Shown: positions 24,568 to 37,499, counted from the first letter of the stretch. The stretch is DNA of 64,000 nt from Cryptomeria japonica (GCF_030272615.1 NC_081409.1:25119406-25183405), one strand, 5' to 3'. The notes: generated from the sequence alone by a model not told the origin. Made by a program: numbers and translations.

Positions 24568-24573
24568 AATAAA
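24568..24573 (+). promoter_or_regulatory. Poly(A) signal of the 4CLL gene
   Basis: AATAAA about 260 bp downstream of the stop codon, in a T-rich context. Confidence 0.45.
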
Positions 24574-25155
24574 AGTTGAGTTTGCACTTGCATATTAATG
24601 TTCTGCTCAAATTTTATGTAATGTACCATCACAAGTTAGCAGAAAAAGTGAGTAAGATTTAATATCATAAACAGTAGGGGTTTCATATGAAAATTTTGGA
24701 TTAAGTAAATGGGTAGGTCAGTTCGAAATCACCCAAAGGTTGTACATTTGACTTGGATATATTTGTTCTAGGTCAGGAACGTTTGGGTGGCTTCCCATGC
24801 CCCACACATTGACAAAAAGTCGCAGCCTTCTACGAACTGCTGCGAATGACCAGAGGAATGGACTGATGTAAACGAAAAGTTTCTTTCACGAAAATTTCAA
24901 AGCCAAAAAAAAGTTCATATCCTTGAAACGAAAAAAAGTTCTAACTGGAAAACACAAAAGGTCCAGATTTCCAGTCAAAGTAAAAGGCAAAAACTTTTTA
25001 AAAATCAACAAAGCGTTTGCTATTTCCCGACGTTTGTTCAAGAGTCGGCCACGTTCTATCCAGAATCCAGACCGGGTTCGAATCGAACCAAATCCGGGGC
25101 CACATGTGGGCAAATCGATAGCCGAAAAATGAACTAAATTCAACTGGATGTATAT

Positions 25156-25263
25156 AGCTAAGACACCAAGATTTATTGCAGTTCTGACGACTAAATCAAC
25201 GCCTTTTTTAGCTAAGACGTCAAAATTTATTGCAGATCCTAGGACTAAATCTAACGCCTTTTT
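25156..25263 (+). repeat. Tandem pair, 54-bp unit
   Basis: Units begin AGCTAAGAC at 25156 and 25210 and share ATTTATTGCAG and ACGCCTTTTTTA phrases, with several substitutions between them. Confidence 0.8.
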
Positions 25264-25486
25264 TATGGATGATATGGGCGGCCATTAAAAAAATGTCGAT
25301 TACGTATGTAAGGATTGAAATTTGAAACGGAATCATGAGTTGGTATGAATAAGACATAAGGACAATGAAGTTGCCCGACTAAAGTCGGTAATCAATAGAG
25401 CTGGGAATCGCTAATTTGATGCCAAGTAAGAAGTTGATATAAACCTTGGCAACCATGAATGGATATATACGTGTCGGAGAATGAAA

Positions 25487-25760
25487 CGGAATCATATGTA
25501 ATGAGGTCAAGCACATTACAGATCTTTAAAGAAATACTATAATTCTAAACAAATTTATTAAACATACTCCCAACCACAAATAATCAATTACAAAGGTGAT
25601 TTATTGAATAATCATTTGATTTTCAATGATTAATAATTTAGTCATTATTACGATTCTCATTTTAATAATTCAACATTAGAAAATTAAAAAAAAAATATTT
25701 TCATAATCTTTAAAAAAATAAATACTACACTATTACATGACATGAATTTTTTTAAAAATT
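25487..25760 (+). repeat. Dispersed A/T-rich repeat, copy 1
   Basis: Diverged match to 59625-59905. Shared phrases include AAGCACATT, AATTCTAAAC, TTTATTAAACAT, AATCAATTA, AAGGTG and TTTATTGA, in the same order. No coding potential; the family is not recognised. Confidence 0.7.
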
Positions 25761-26436
25761 ATATTACCTTGTTTAGGTCTAGAAACCAATAAAAATTGGG
25801 TTAAACCCTGTATTACCACATTGGTTGATGACGATACAAACATGATCTATTATATGTCCCCATCTTTTCAATCTAACAAAATGGTTGAAGCCTCTATCAA
25901 AACTAAACTCACCCAAACTGATAAACATAGAAAAAATACATATTCAAAACATCTAACAGAGAAAAAGACAAATTACACAGGCCTCTTCCTCGCATTCTTA
26001 ACACACTCATGGTTCTAGTTTGTACAATTCACATTTGAATTTAGGTATTCATTGTCTCATCTTTGACCTCATCTTCTTCTAACTCACAACTCTTGGAGAA
26101 TAGAGGAATAAAATCCTCAAGAAGGGATACCTACAATGTATTGGCTATTGCCTCAACAACAATTTGTAGACATATGTGTGTCTTCTTAATAACATGCAAG
26201 TGCTCCAAATTATAGTTAAAGTGAACCTCACCTTATTCGATAAGGTCACCAACATCATCATGAAGAAGAAAAGAACTTACAATAGTGGAAAGTATGGCTC
26301 TACATGACAAAAAAGATGAGTGACATCAAAGGTGTTCCACCACCTTGTGGTATATCCCAAGTTTAACAATTGTTTCATGTTGCCTCTTGAATGCACTCAT
26401 TAGGGCAACCATCCAAACCCTTAGCTAGCTCTCAGA

Positions 26437-26658
26437 TCTGAACCACCTATTTTTGTAGCGCAAGATTAATGATCCCTTGGTGAATATGCATCATAAACTT
26501 CACAATGACCTCTGAACCACCTATTTTTGTAGCACAAGATTAATGATCCCTTGGTGAATATGCATCATAAACTTCACAATGACCTCTGAACCACCTATTT
26601 TTATAACACAAGATTAATGATCCCTTGGTGAATATACATCATAAACTTCACAATGACC
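26437..26658 (+). repeat. Tandem triplet, 74-bp unit
   Basis: Units begin TCTGAACCACCTATTTTT at 26437, 26511 and 26585 and end CTTCACAATGACC. Units 1 and 2 are nearly identical; unit 3 has a few changes. It lies about 350 bp upstream of the second 4CLL copy. Confidence 0.9.
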
Positions 26659-29600
26659 TCCTCCTCTGATACCTTCCTCTTCCTTGGTATCAACATATTC
26701 ACCTTATTTTCCCCTTTTCCTTGGACACAGTCCACTATTTTACCCCGTTGATAAAATGGCCATATGGACCATCAAATTGAGGACTGATAGCATCTGCAAC
26801 CAAGTCAACACGTAACTCCGTTGACTGATCCTTACGCACAGCAATATAGATATCAATCAAATTATATGCAGCAACCTCAGCCATAAGTAGCACCTATAGA
26901 TGAGAAATTTCATTTGAATTTTCTTCCTTGCCATTTGTCCTGGGTGCACAAATTTGTTGAAGAATAGAGAGAGATCTTTCATTTTAGAAGTAAAGTTGAA
27001 ATCCATTATGGATCTGTAGGTGGATCCTAGCAGTGGATACTGCAATTCAAATTCTATTTACTACAGCAAGCGAAGGCCACTGTATCTTCCCCAAGACGAG
27101 TACTTGAATCTCCCAGCTTTCCTCTCGCAGCAACCCCATACTGGGAAGATCGCTTTCATTGATTCTGCAACAGGATACAAAATCACATTTCCCCAACTAT
27201 GGCACAGCGTCAGATCGTTAGCAGCAGGGTTAGCCGAAATGGGCATCAAGAAAGGCGATGTAATTCTCCTCATCTCGCCTAATTCGGTCTACTTCCCCAT
27301 CATCTGCATGGCAATTATGTCTGTGGGTGCAATTGTCACAACCACCAATCCACTTAACACAAATGCAGAGATCAGAAATCAGGCCAGAGACTCATCTGCT
27401 GTCCTGGCCTTCGTTACATCAGAACTGGTAAACAAATTGGCTGATACGAACCTACTACTAGTTCTGATATCAAAAATACCAGGCTTCAGTCAGGGAACAA
27501 CCAACAATGGCGGTTCCTCTGCCACAAGGTCTTTGGCGGACCTGATGGCAACAGATCCTGCTAAAGCTCCCAATGTCCAAATCAAGCAAGATGACACTGC
27601 TACCTTGCTTTACTCTTCTGGCACAACTGGCCTCAGCAAAGGCGTCATCTCCACCCACAGAAACCTCATATCCATGGTCTGTGTTTCGGTAAGTAGGCTT
27701 AACTTGTCTACCACTTCTGACAATTGTTTTGTGTGTACTGTGCCCATGTTTCACATGTATGGCCTTGCAGCTTTTGCTTGTGGGCTGGTGGCCTCTGGTT
27801 CAACTATTGTTGTGCTATCTAAGTTTGAGTTGGGGGAAATGCTTGGGACCATTGAGAAGTACAGAGTGACCTATTTGCCTCTTGTACCTCCAATACTGCT
27901 GGCTGTGACAAAAACAGAGATTTCTAGGAAGTATGATTTGAAGTCTCTGCATTCTGTGCTTTGTGGTGGGGCACCCCTAAGCAAGGAGTTAACTGAAGAG
28001 TTTATATCTAGATTTCCCTCCATCACAATAATGCAGGTAAGTTCGCCCTCCTTGTTTTGGGTTTTTTATTAACCTCATTTTTTTTGGGTAGAAGGAAAGA
28101 AGATTTGAAACCATCCATGTTTAGTTTTTCGTTTTAACATTATGGATATTGGAAGCCTCAACACTTTGAGCATTGCTTTTATTCTCTGATTGGGGCAACA
28201 TTTTTTCCAAGGGTTATGGACTGACAGAAACAACAGCAATAGGAGCAACCACAGACACCCAAGAGGAGAGCAGACACTACGGAACAGCAGGCATGTTGTG
28301 CCCAAATACAGGTGCAAAGATAGTGGATCCTGATTCTGGCCTTGCTCTCCCTCCAAATCAAAGGGGAGAGTTGTGGCTTCGGGGCCCAACAATTATGAAA
28401 GGTGTGGAAATTTTCCTTATACTTTGATTTTTCTTCCTTATACTTTTATTTTTCTTCCTTATATTTATGTTCCTTAGTCTATGCGGAGTGTTCTGTTGTA
28501 GAGTTGTAAACTACCCTGTTGTTTAAACAATTTTCCATATTATCAACTACCCTATTGATTGAACTCTTTGATCAAGGTTACCCAAAACTGCAACGAACAT
28601 TGTTGTAAGTTTGTGATGGAATGAAAATGGTAGGCATTTCTCAGATGCCTGAGAGTCAAACGAAAAGAGTGTGACCCAGATTTTAGTCCACATCATTGCA
28701 ATAACGTGGCCCATAACCCTAATCAATATGTAGCAAAAACAGGGGATTCTAATTTCTATTAAAAATGCAATAGTTTGGATTTTTAATCATTCTTGAATAT
28801 AATGATGAACCTTTCTGGTTTCATCCTAACATTTGTGAATATAAATATACACATTGAAACGGCTTTACAAATTACATAAATTATGTAGAATAACTTCGTT
28901 AAAACATAGATAAAATTAAAAAACTCTTAATAATATAAAAAAAAATCTGTCACTAAACTTGTAAACTATACAACACCTAACCAACATGGATGATGGAAGA
29001 CTAAAAGATTCAAAATATACATATGCTCAGTGTGTCTCGTAAAAAACCCAATGTATAATAAACCGTGTAAATGCAAAGTGGCCAACCACATAAAAGAGTT
29101 GGGCGTGGCTGACAAGGGTTATAGCAGTAATATTCAGTCCCATAGAATGCAAAAAGGAGAAACAGCAAGCATCAGATGCCATGCACAATGTCATTTGCTT
29201 AAATATCTCTTAGATTTCTTCTGATTAAACATTTCTTTCTGGTCTAAAAGTATCTTCTATTTAATTTTACATTACTACATGCTTAAATTTGAGTTTTTTT
29301 ACAAGGTCAAGTGCTGCCAAGCTCACAAGCTTGTTCTAGTAATCCTGAAAATCAACTCAACTCGAATGCTGTGAAAGTCACAATTTCTGTGCACCCAAAG
29401 TTTTTGCAGATATGAATTCTCGCTAAAAAGTCATTTTCCATACATCACCAAAAAAATCCCATGAGAAGATGATCACAAGACATATAACTTATGCCTTTCA
29501 ATTGCAGGCTACTTCAGCAATCCAGAAGCTACTACTTCAGCTTTGGACGAAAATGGCTGGCTACGTACAGGCGACCTCTGCTACATTGATAATGAAGGCT

Positions 29601-30309
29601 ATGTCTTTGTAGTAGACAGGCTCAAAGAACTCATTAAATACAAAGGTTATCAGGTATTAAGCTTCATTTCCTTCAATACGATTGGCTTGTTAGCCTCTGA
29701 CTTGCAATGTACTCTTTGGGACACATTGAAAAAACAAAATCCATATTAGTACAGTCATGATGATTTGGTATTTCTGTGCATTGCTTTACAGGTTGCTCCA
29801 GCAGAATTAGAAGCACTTCTGCTTTCTCATCCTGAGATTGCTGATGTCGGAGTGATACCGTAAGTAAGAATTGATTTTGCATTCTCACTTGTAGCATGAA
29901 ACATCTACAATACCCATCTCTTAAACACAGACTTAAATTCTGATACCTGATTCAACTTCTGTTCGGAGAGTTTTATGCTACTGAAAAAACTATTGCGCAC
30001 TACCTATATTGGTAATCCTGAGTTTCTATGTTGTATGAGGGATCATTGAAATTTTTAATCATTCGTGCAGGTTTCCGGACAAAGAAGCAGGCCAAGTTCC
30101 AATGGCTTACATTGTAAGGAAACAGGGCAGCACACTCTCTGAAGCTACTGTTGTCGACTTTGTTGCAAAACAGGTCATTTGCTTTGAAAATATTGGAACC
30201 TGAGTTTTGATTTCTCAATATTAGATTGGAATTTTAGGACTTCCTTCAAACACTTCTAGTATTGTGAAATAATTAGTAGTATGTATCATTTCAGGTGGCA
30301 CCTTACAAG

Positions 30310-32122
30310 TGTTGGAAGTGGAGACACTCTGAGAGGGGGGGGGTGAATCAGAGTGTAACGATTTTCACAAGAATTTCTTTACAACTTGACAATCTTGTTT
30401 AATAATAAGCACAGATGAATGTAAGATGAAAAGCTAAACAAATGAGACTTGACACCTTAAACTAACATTGTTAACAACACAAGAAATACATAATAAGACC
30501 AAATGAAAAACTTGAATCATGTTTTTCAGAAAGCAAAAAGTTTTTGATTCTTTTACAAAAACATAGAACAGTTAAACGAGTATTGCAAAGATTGCATCAC
30601 ATAAGTTCAAACAAAACAGAGTATGAAATAAAGGAAGCAAAAGACATGTAGTATCAGAGCATAAACCAGTAAGACAAACTGAGACAAGACAGGGCACATA
30701 ACACCATAGTTTTCATGAGTGGAAAACCCTCCTGGGGTAGAAAAACCACTCGGTAAGATCCCTTATATTATTTCAAAGAGCACCAACTCAGTACGCAAGA
30801 TTTAGAAACCACAAGGCCTCAAGGAGCACCAACCCCTCTTTCTTATCCAATAGAAACATTCCAACTCAAGCTACAGTCACTAGTAATTTTATGATTGCAC
30901 TTAGTTCTGCAGTCACAAAACCATCAGTGATTGGAGCGAGTATATTTTACCAATCTGTACAAATGACTCTCTCTAAATGATTTTTTGCAACAATATTCTT
31001 CAAGGCTTTGAATCATAGATAGAGAATAATAACATTCTTTTAAAGAAATTAAACAATATCAGAGAGAAAACTCAATCTCTGAACAACAAAATAATTTCAA
31101 CCATTATAGCCTCATGTACTCTGCAACAAAACAGAGTAATACTCTCGAACCCTCGACTATCAAAAAAATCTCTGATAGTCTTTTGTTATACACAGCACTT
31201 TGTTTTTCTTTTTCAACAAATTCTTTGTCTTTCCCTTATTCACACTCCTCACTCCAATTTCAACATGTTCTGTTCTGTATTTAAACTGTTCTCTTCCCCA
31301 AACAAAAAAACATCTTCAAGAATAACCCTCGTATAGGGTTACCAAACCCTTACGGGAATTTGCAAATTGAAAACAAATAACCGATTAACTGTGCAACGGA
31401 AAGAGAAGCTGAGAGATAAACTAAAGATGCTTGAATTTCCCAAATTTGAAAACCAAAAATAAAGCTAAGTCTGTTTCATTATTTCCATTTTTCATGACTG
31501 AAAAACCAGATTCGAAATACCTGAATCTTTTTTAAACAGATGAACAAGAATATTACCTGTAATACGCAACCTCATTGATAACTGAAAAGAAACTAACCAG
31601 AAATCCATTTAGCTCACTGTTAAGACCACTCTTGCATCATTCTTCCCAACCAAACAAACTAACTCGAGCTCCTTTGCTACAGCGGCGGCTGCATCTCTCA
31701 TGGCGTCTAGGGTTTGAGACGGACTTCAACCAACAATAAACTTGTTCAAAAACAAATGAAACAAAGCGATGCTTCCAAAAACTTTTAATATGTCGGTCAC
31801 ATAGAGTATTCCAAAGTATATGCTACTAGTCCGTATACATATTAAACACAATATTAACCAAAGATGTTGTTCAATAAATGCCAAGTCAGTGTTATTCACT
31901 GTATCCGTGTCACCAGCCTGGCCCGAGAGAAAGGCTTTTTAAAAAATATAACAAGTCAGCTTAATTCAATGTATCCGTGTCACCAGCCTGGCCCGAGAGA
32001 AAGGCTTTTTAAGAATATAACCACATGCTTAATACACTCGCCTCAAAATATGAAATTTAAGCAACACAACTTCTCCCTTTTTATTTTCTTGTCATCGAGG
32101 ACAAAAGTATCAAAGAGCAACA
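30310..32122. mobile_element. LTR-type insertion in the last exon of the second 4CLL copy
   Basis: 1,813 bp with TGTTG...CAACA ends and a 5-bp target duplication ACAAG (30305-30309, 32123-32127). No primer binding site, internal LTR pair or coding domain was seen, so it looks like a solo LTR or a short non-autonomous relic, probably Copia-type by its ends. Orientation is uncertain. It contains a 70-bp tandem pair near 31882-32021. Confidence 0.8.
31882..32021 (+). repeat. 70-bp tandem pair inside the insertion
   Basis: TGTATCCGTGTCACCAGCCT occurs at 31900 and 31970, with matching flanks (AAGTCAG before, AGAAAGGCTTTTTAA after). Confidence 0.85.
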
Positions 32123-32226
32123 ACAAGAAGGTTCGCAGGGTGGCTTTTGTGAGTGGGATTCCTAAAACTACAGCGGGAAAGACACTAAGAAAGGATTTGA
32201 TCAAACTTTCCGTATCAAGACTTTGA

Positions 32227-32798
32227 ATTCAAAAGATTCCAATATCCAGATTCTCTTTTGCTGACAAAACATGCAAACATGACCATTTTAGATAGAGGAA
32301 ATTTGGGCCAGTGAAGGGAACATCCTACTGTAGCAAATGCAAGCAGGTTATAATGTATCTGCATATATGGGTGGTCTGTAATGATGAGGACCCAGATAAA
32401 TTTCTCCATTTATGCCTATATATATAATTATTATTCTATTAATAGTCTTCTTATCAACAATAAAATTGTATATATATGCAAATTTGTATTTTTTCTCATT
32501 GAAATTCTTGACTTATAATTTTAGTGGTATTCTAATTTTATCAATTATTAAACTGGTGGTCTATGTTAGAGAATTTTGAATCAAAAAAGGGAACCTCTTC
32601 CCCATCCTCATCCTTATCTTCTTGATTATTGTACCCTTTTTCCTCTTCTTTTTTATATTTTTTGATATGTTGACAATAATTCATTTGAATCATTTATTTT
32701 CTCTTGTCTTGCTCTCTACTTCCTAATAATAAATCATAAAATTTGATTCAAAACATTGAAAAAGCATTATAAAATAAAAAACAATTTAGAATCTTGAC
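32227..32798. other. 3' flank of the second 4CLL copy
   Basis: A/T-rich sequence with a possible poly(A) signal AATAAA at 32459-32464. No further gene seen. It ends at the target duplication TTGAC (32794-32798) of E-small. Confidence 0.5.
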
Positions 32799-33587
32799 TG
32801 TTAGTTTTCATGATCAGATTAACAATAATGAGCAGGAAATAATAATGCACAGACACAAGAATCAAAGCACACAAATAGAAAGGGCACACAACACAAGTCT
32901 ACCCTAGGAAAACCTCCCTCTTGGAGGAAAAACCCAGCAACAACAGATCCTCAGATCTGATTATTCATTATGAATAAAATTGCAGTCTTACAACACTTAT
33001 CTCAGGCTGAATACATGTGCAGATATCTTCGGCTTCAAATGACCCTTTTGTATTCAGCATAATCGTGCCTTCTTTAGCATGAACAATAGACTTAAGTTTG
33101 CATCAATCAGAGTAGAGTCGCATCCATAGATCAGGTATCTTCACACCAAAGGAGAGAAAATATATTTCGCATTGTTATTGCAGATCTGATTTGCATATAT
33201 ATTAATTGTATCAAGATGCATTCTATGTAGCTTTTTTATATGAGGATTGGTGCCTTATTGGGTCGGCCCAATAAGGCACTTTTGGTGCTAAAGTCTTTGT
33301 ACTTTTCCCACGTTATATGTGCAAGATAGGGTCAGCCCTATATCTCACTCCATGATTTATTTAGGTTAGGAAGAGAAAAGGGCCCAACCCTATCCTAATT
33401 TGTGCACATAGATAGGGCCCAACCCTATGTGCCCTTTTACATAAATACATTAGATGGAGATAGGGCCCAACCCTATTTACATGCCTCCTTAATGAAGAAG
33501 GGCCCAACCCTATAAGGATTCGGATGATGCCTTAAGGCAATCTGAATCCTTTTTATTTTCCTATCCTAGTTACACAAAAAAACAACA
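32799..33587 (-). repeat. E-small 3' LTR
   Basis: 789 bp. It carries four near-palindromic GGGCCCAACCCTAT-type motifs between about 33370 and 33520. Confidence 0.85.
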
Positions 33588-34947
33588 CTCCCTCTTAACT
33601 AGGGAGGAAAATAAATACATAGCCAAATTCTCATGGACAAACCCATGGCATGAACATTCATAGGGTTTAGGATTAGGGCCCAGTCCTAATAGTACAATCA
33701 ATATACAATTTGTGATTTGATCACGCAATTACATTACAAGGAACCTTTACATGATCTTCTCTTGCAATGCCTGCAGAGGATGAAGCCAACACTTCATTAC
33801 TTTACACTTTCCTGGGGACCTACATGCATATCCGTAGAGGATGACAGAGACCTTTCCATATGCACACCTGCAATAATTAATACTCAAAGATATATATAAC
33901 CATACAACATAAATCATGCACAACCGCAGAGGATACATAAGCTTCTTCACTAAGAAGAACAACCTGTCACCTTGCACAGTGTAGAGGGTGAACTCACCTT
34001 GCACTCCGCAGAGGGTGAGAAATTACCGCCACCTTGCACTCCGCAAAGGGTGGACTCACCTTGCACTCCATAGAGGGTGAGAGAGAATTGCCACCTTGCA
34101 CTCCGCAGAGGGTGGATGATACACCCAGTGTATCATGGTTAGTATCATCATAAATAAACATTTTGCAATAGACAAGGAATATACATTATATATATATTAT
34201 CAATTCCTCTATTAAACCATAATTATTAGAACCCAAGAATAAAATGAGATATTAAAAGATATCAAGACTCCCTCTAAAACCCTATCTAAATAAAGAATTC
34301 ACAGACCTGATGATTCATTCTTACTTACAAAGTGGACCCATAGCATCTTAAAAGAGAGAGAGATGAAAGGTAGACTTCATAATTAGTCCAATGACAAGAT
34401 CTGATTGAGGTAGGGATTCTCAGGTCATGCATGAATGCTTTCTTCAAAGAGACATAATCTGAAAACTTTATCTTCAAGAGTAGACATTAGGTTACCTTAG
34501 AGACATGATATAGTAAAACAAAACACCAACCCTTACAAACCCTCAACACACAGATTCAGACATATAGATAAAAGACATTTACCTATACTCGGATCCTAAT
34601 ACACATCCATATATATACACTATCACTATTCATCCATGAATACATTGAATATATAAGTGATAGAAGGTATATGATAGTAGAAATATATAAGGATGACAGC
34701 ATGTATCAAAATTAGGTAAGTTTTAAGGTAGCTTTAAATCACCTACAACTTCACTTACCTATCTCCCTTGAAATAAATTGAGATTCATCACCTTTGAAGG
34801 TTCTAAGATACTAAGAGGATGAGGAATCCATTGATGTAGATGAAGGACCTTGACTGTGCATGTAATCATCTGAAAACCCTAGCTGTCACACAGAAATCCA
34901 AGCTGTAAATCTGATCACTACACATGCAAACCTAGGCTCTGATACCA
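33588..34947 (-). other. E-small interior, non-coding
   Basis: 1,360 bp between the LTRs, starting on the minus strand with TGGTATCAGAGCCTAGG and ending in a purine tract. No coding domain. Includes the minisatellite at 33968-34114. Confidence 0.7.
33968..34114 (+). repeat. Minisatellite, CACCTTGCACTCCGCAGAGG type, five units
   Basis: Five imperfect units of CACCTTGCACTCCGCAGAGG followed by GTG, alternately spaced by short and longer linkers (AACT, AGAAATTACCGC and similar), within the interior of E-small. Confidence 0.85.
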
Positions 34948-35636
34948 TGTTGATTTTAGGTAATCAGATGTTAATCTAGTTACTTAAGTTATAAACAGAT
35001 TGAGAATAAGCAAAAATAACAATAAGAACACACAACACAAGACACAAGTACCCTAGGAGAACCTCCCTCTTAGAGGAAAAACCCACCATGAAAGATTCAG
35101 ATCAGATTCTTAATTGTGAGCAGATTACATGAATCAGATTACTTATCTGATTTGGTTGCCAATCTAGGGTAGACTGAACCTAGCATATGCAACTATAGTG
35201 TGTCTTCGAGGAGAGCAAAATATCGACATCAATTGAAGAGGGAGATCACTGAAGTATAGCGCATCACCTTGCCCAACAAGTTGTCCAATGGATTCGCTCT
35301 CTAAGATGCCTGATTCGCTGACTGTTCTTGCATAAGGTTGATCGCACTTCATAAGGATATTTCTTGTGTAGAATGAATCTTGTTTATATACAAGATTCAT
35401 GTTCAAGTCTTCTAAGTCGACCTTAACTAATTTCCTTTATTTTACATATTTCACTTTGCACTTTGGCGCCCAATTTGGGGCCTACATAACTTGCAACTTG
35501 TGACACGTTTTCTATTTGGGGCCCAGCCCTATGAAATGCTTAACCACACGTTTCATTTAGGTGTGTGTTTCACACGTTTCATGTGGAGGAATACATAATG
35601 TGTTGTGTGTGGACAAGGTATGGTTATTGGGCCCAG

Positions 35637-37225
35637 TGGTGCAGGAGCACCCTTCCAAGCTCTTCCTCCTTCTTTGTTTTGTTGGTGTTATGCTTCTTTA
35701 TGAAGCCATTGTACATACAATAAGAGCCATGTGCTCATTGGTCCTAGTTAGGGTCCTAGTGGAGATCTTAAGGACCATAAGTCAAGAATAGGATTTCTTG
35801 GAAATAGAGGGTATGTGTGCATTTGAGGTGTTTAAGGGTCCTTCATAGCATGGTGGTGTCCTTAGGTTGGCCCAATGTGGGTCTAGGAGTCAAGAAAAGC
35901 AACATTGGGAAAGTTGCTCAAAAGTTGCACGACAATTTTTAAAAGTTGTCAAGCAACTTTTCCACCATGAGGCCAAAATTCTTAGTTTGGCGTGGACAAC
36001 CCTAATAAGGGCACACAGACCAAGGAGAGGGTAGTATAAGTATTTCCAAACCCTAAGTTAATGGGTTGGTGGTCAGACATTGTACGACAAAAGTAAGAAA
36101 AGCTTGACTATGACTGTTTGTTGGTTACCAATCAATTTGAATGAAGCAACCGAGAAATTTAATGGATTGATTTGCATGTAAAAATGTGTGGAGTGACTTC
36201 TATCGTGTATATACTTTCATTTTGAGCACTTAGATTAGGTCTTGGTTTGTCGGTGAAGTGTCTTTGTAAATATTTTGTTAATTGTCTTCTCTCTGTCCAG
36301 TTTTGGACTGGTTTGTGTAAATGGATGCATAACTCCATTCCCCATTGTGGAACCACCATGAAACCATGGGGAATGAGAGTGAAAACCTTGTACTATAGTT
36401 CAATGCAAGCAAGGCCCTTGAGAATGCAAGGAAGCCATTTGAAGACCCATTTCTAGGCGAGACTGGACAGTGCCCGGTTAGGAATGGTTGTTGGTGCAGA
36501 GGTCTTGAAGAGCAAGGTTGGTCAGAGGAGAGTGCACCCTTTGAAGGAGGTGTAGAGGAGTGTGTGAAGCACCACTGGTGTGAAGGAGGAGTCTCCACCA
36601 ATCCAGACAAGGTGGCTCAAACACAAAACATCCACTGTGACCCAGGCAGACCACAAAAACCCTCACAAAACCCTTAAAAACCCCAAAATTCGCCCAAGGC
36701 ACTGTACGACCACTTGGAGGCCCAAAACCAGAGAAATCCTTGAGCCCTTGCCAAGTGAATGGTAGTCCATTTTGGGAGTTTGGGTAGTTTGTGCATCGTT
36801 TGTGAGAGGGAGCCCTAAAAGTCTGGGTAGGAGACCTAATTGGTCCTAATCCTTGTAGCCCTATTTTGTAGGCAAAACACAAAATAGTGAAACCGGTAGG
36901 AGGAATGAAGGTTGTAACCTCTTGGGGGCACATGGATGGATGTAAAACATGGTTTAAGACCTTTCCTAACCTTGCTAAGACCTTGGAAGGTGTAGAACAA
37001 GCCTAGCCCTTATTAGCCATAGTAAAGGGTTTTGAGTCTCATGAGTAGGTGAGACCTTAGGAGAAGCATTGTAACTCATTGGTGGGTGGAATTGGGCAAG
37101 GTCAGGGGATTCCTCAAGAAAAGGAAGTCCTAGAGACCCTAGGGTGTGCGGAGAACACCAGGTGATCCAAGGAAAGGATCCAAGAGCATAGACTAGGCTA
37201 GTCTATCCCAAACACCATCCCATCA
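35637..37225 (+). repeat. E2 5' LTR
   Basis: 1,589 bp, matching 41922-43536. It begins TGGTGCAGGAGCACC and ends CCATCCCATCA right before the primer binding site. Confidence 0.95.
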
Positions 37226-37499
37226 TATTGGTATCAAAGCAAGTTAAAGATTTGTTGGACTGTGTATGTCTCTATATATTGGTGAATCCGTAGGGGAGGG
37301 CAGAATGGTCACTAATGTAGAGTTGGCTAGAGAGGTAAAAGAGCAGAAGGAGAAAAATAGACTCCTTGAAGATGCTATGAGTGAGATAAGGAACAAGCTA
37401 CAAGAAGTGGTTGATTAGAGAGTACATGAACTTTGGGATTCAGACAACCATGATAGAGGCAAGAAGATTATAGCCCTTGATGACATCATACCTGAACCA

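Larger units (their letters stand above)
24574..26942. other. Intergenic region between the two 4CLL copies
   Basis: About 2.4 kb without a supported gene. It holds a 54-bp tandem pair, a block also found near 59.6 kb and a 74-bp tandem triplet, listed separately. Short open frames here (for example around 24.9-25.1 kb) have no recognisable domain. Confidence 0.5.
27008..32226 (+). pseudogene. Second 4CLL gene copy, probably inactive
   Basis: Tandem duplicate of the gene at 20947. Exons matching in length and phase: 27008-28036, 28212-28401, 29508-29653, 29792-29859, 30071-30173, then exon 6 split into 30295-30309 and 32128-32226. The P-loop [15 protein letters not shown] and [13 protein letters not shown] with its catalytic Lys are kept, and so is the PTS1 tail SRL. 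Three problems: the ATG aligned with the sister start (27008) is followed by TAG at codon 4; a 1.8-kb LTR-type insertion splits exon 6 upstream of the catalytic Lys; and similarity to the sister begins only in the leader (about 26943), so the TATA segment was not copied. The next in-frame ATG (near residue 78 of the sister) would remove the N-terminal fold. Introns 1 and 2 also differ in length (175 and 1,106 bp against 665 and 601). The otherwise clean frame suggests recent loss. Confidence 0.85.

Noticed and set aside
24886-25143. Complementary open frames on both strands near 25.0 kb
   Set aside because: No domain or splice context; the two frames mirror each other, as expected for low-stop-codon composition.
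33968-34114. A CRISPR-like array (short repeats with spacers)
   Set aside because: Repeats are imperfect, spacers are short and related, and the setting is a plant retroelement; it is a minisatellite.
34948-35636. A separate solo LTR
   Set aside because: It continues at 43542 after E2, has a primer binding site beside it and a matching LTR at 32799, so it is part of E-small.
36278-36933. Overlapping minus-strand frames of 110 and 151 residues in the E2 LTR (and a relative near 42.6-42.9 kb)
   Set aside because: They lie inside LTRs, have no domain, and their lengths differ between the two LTRs.
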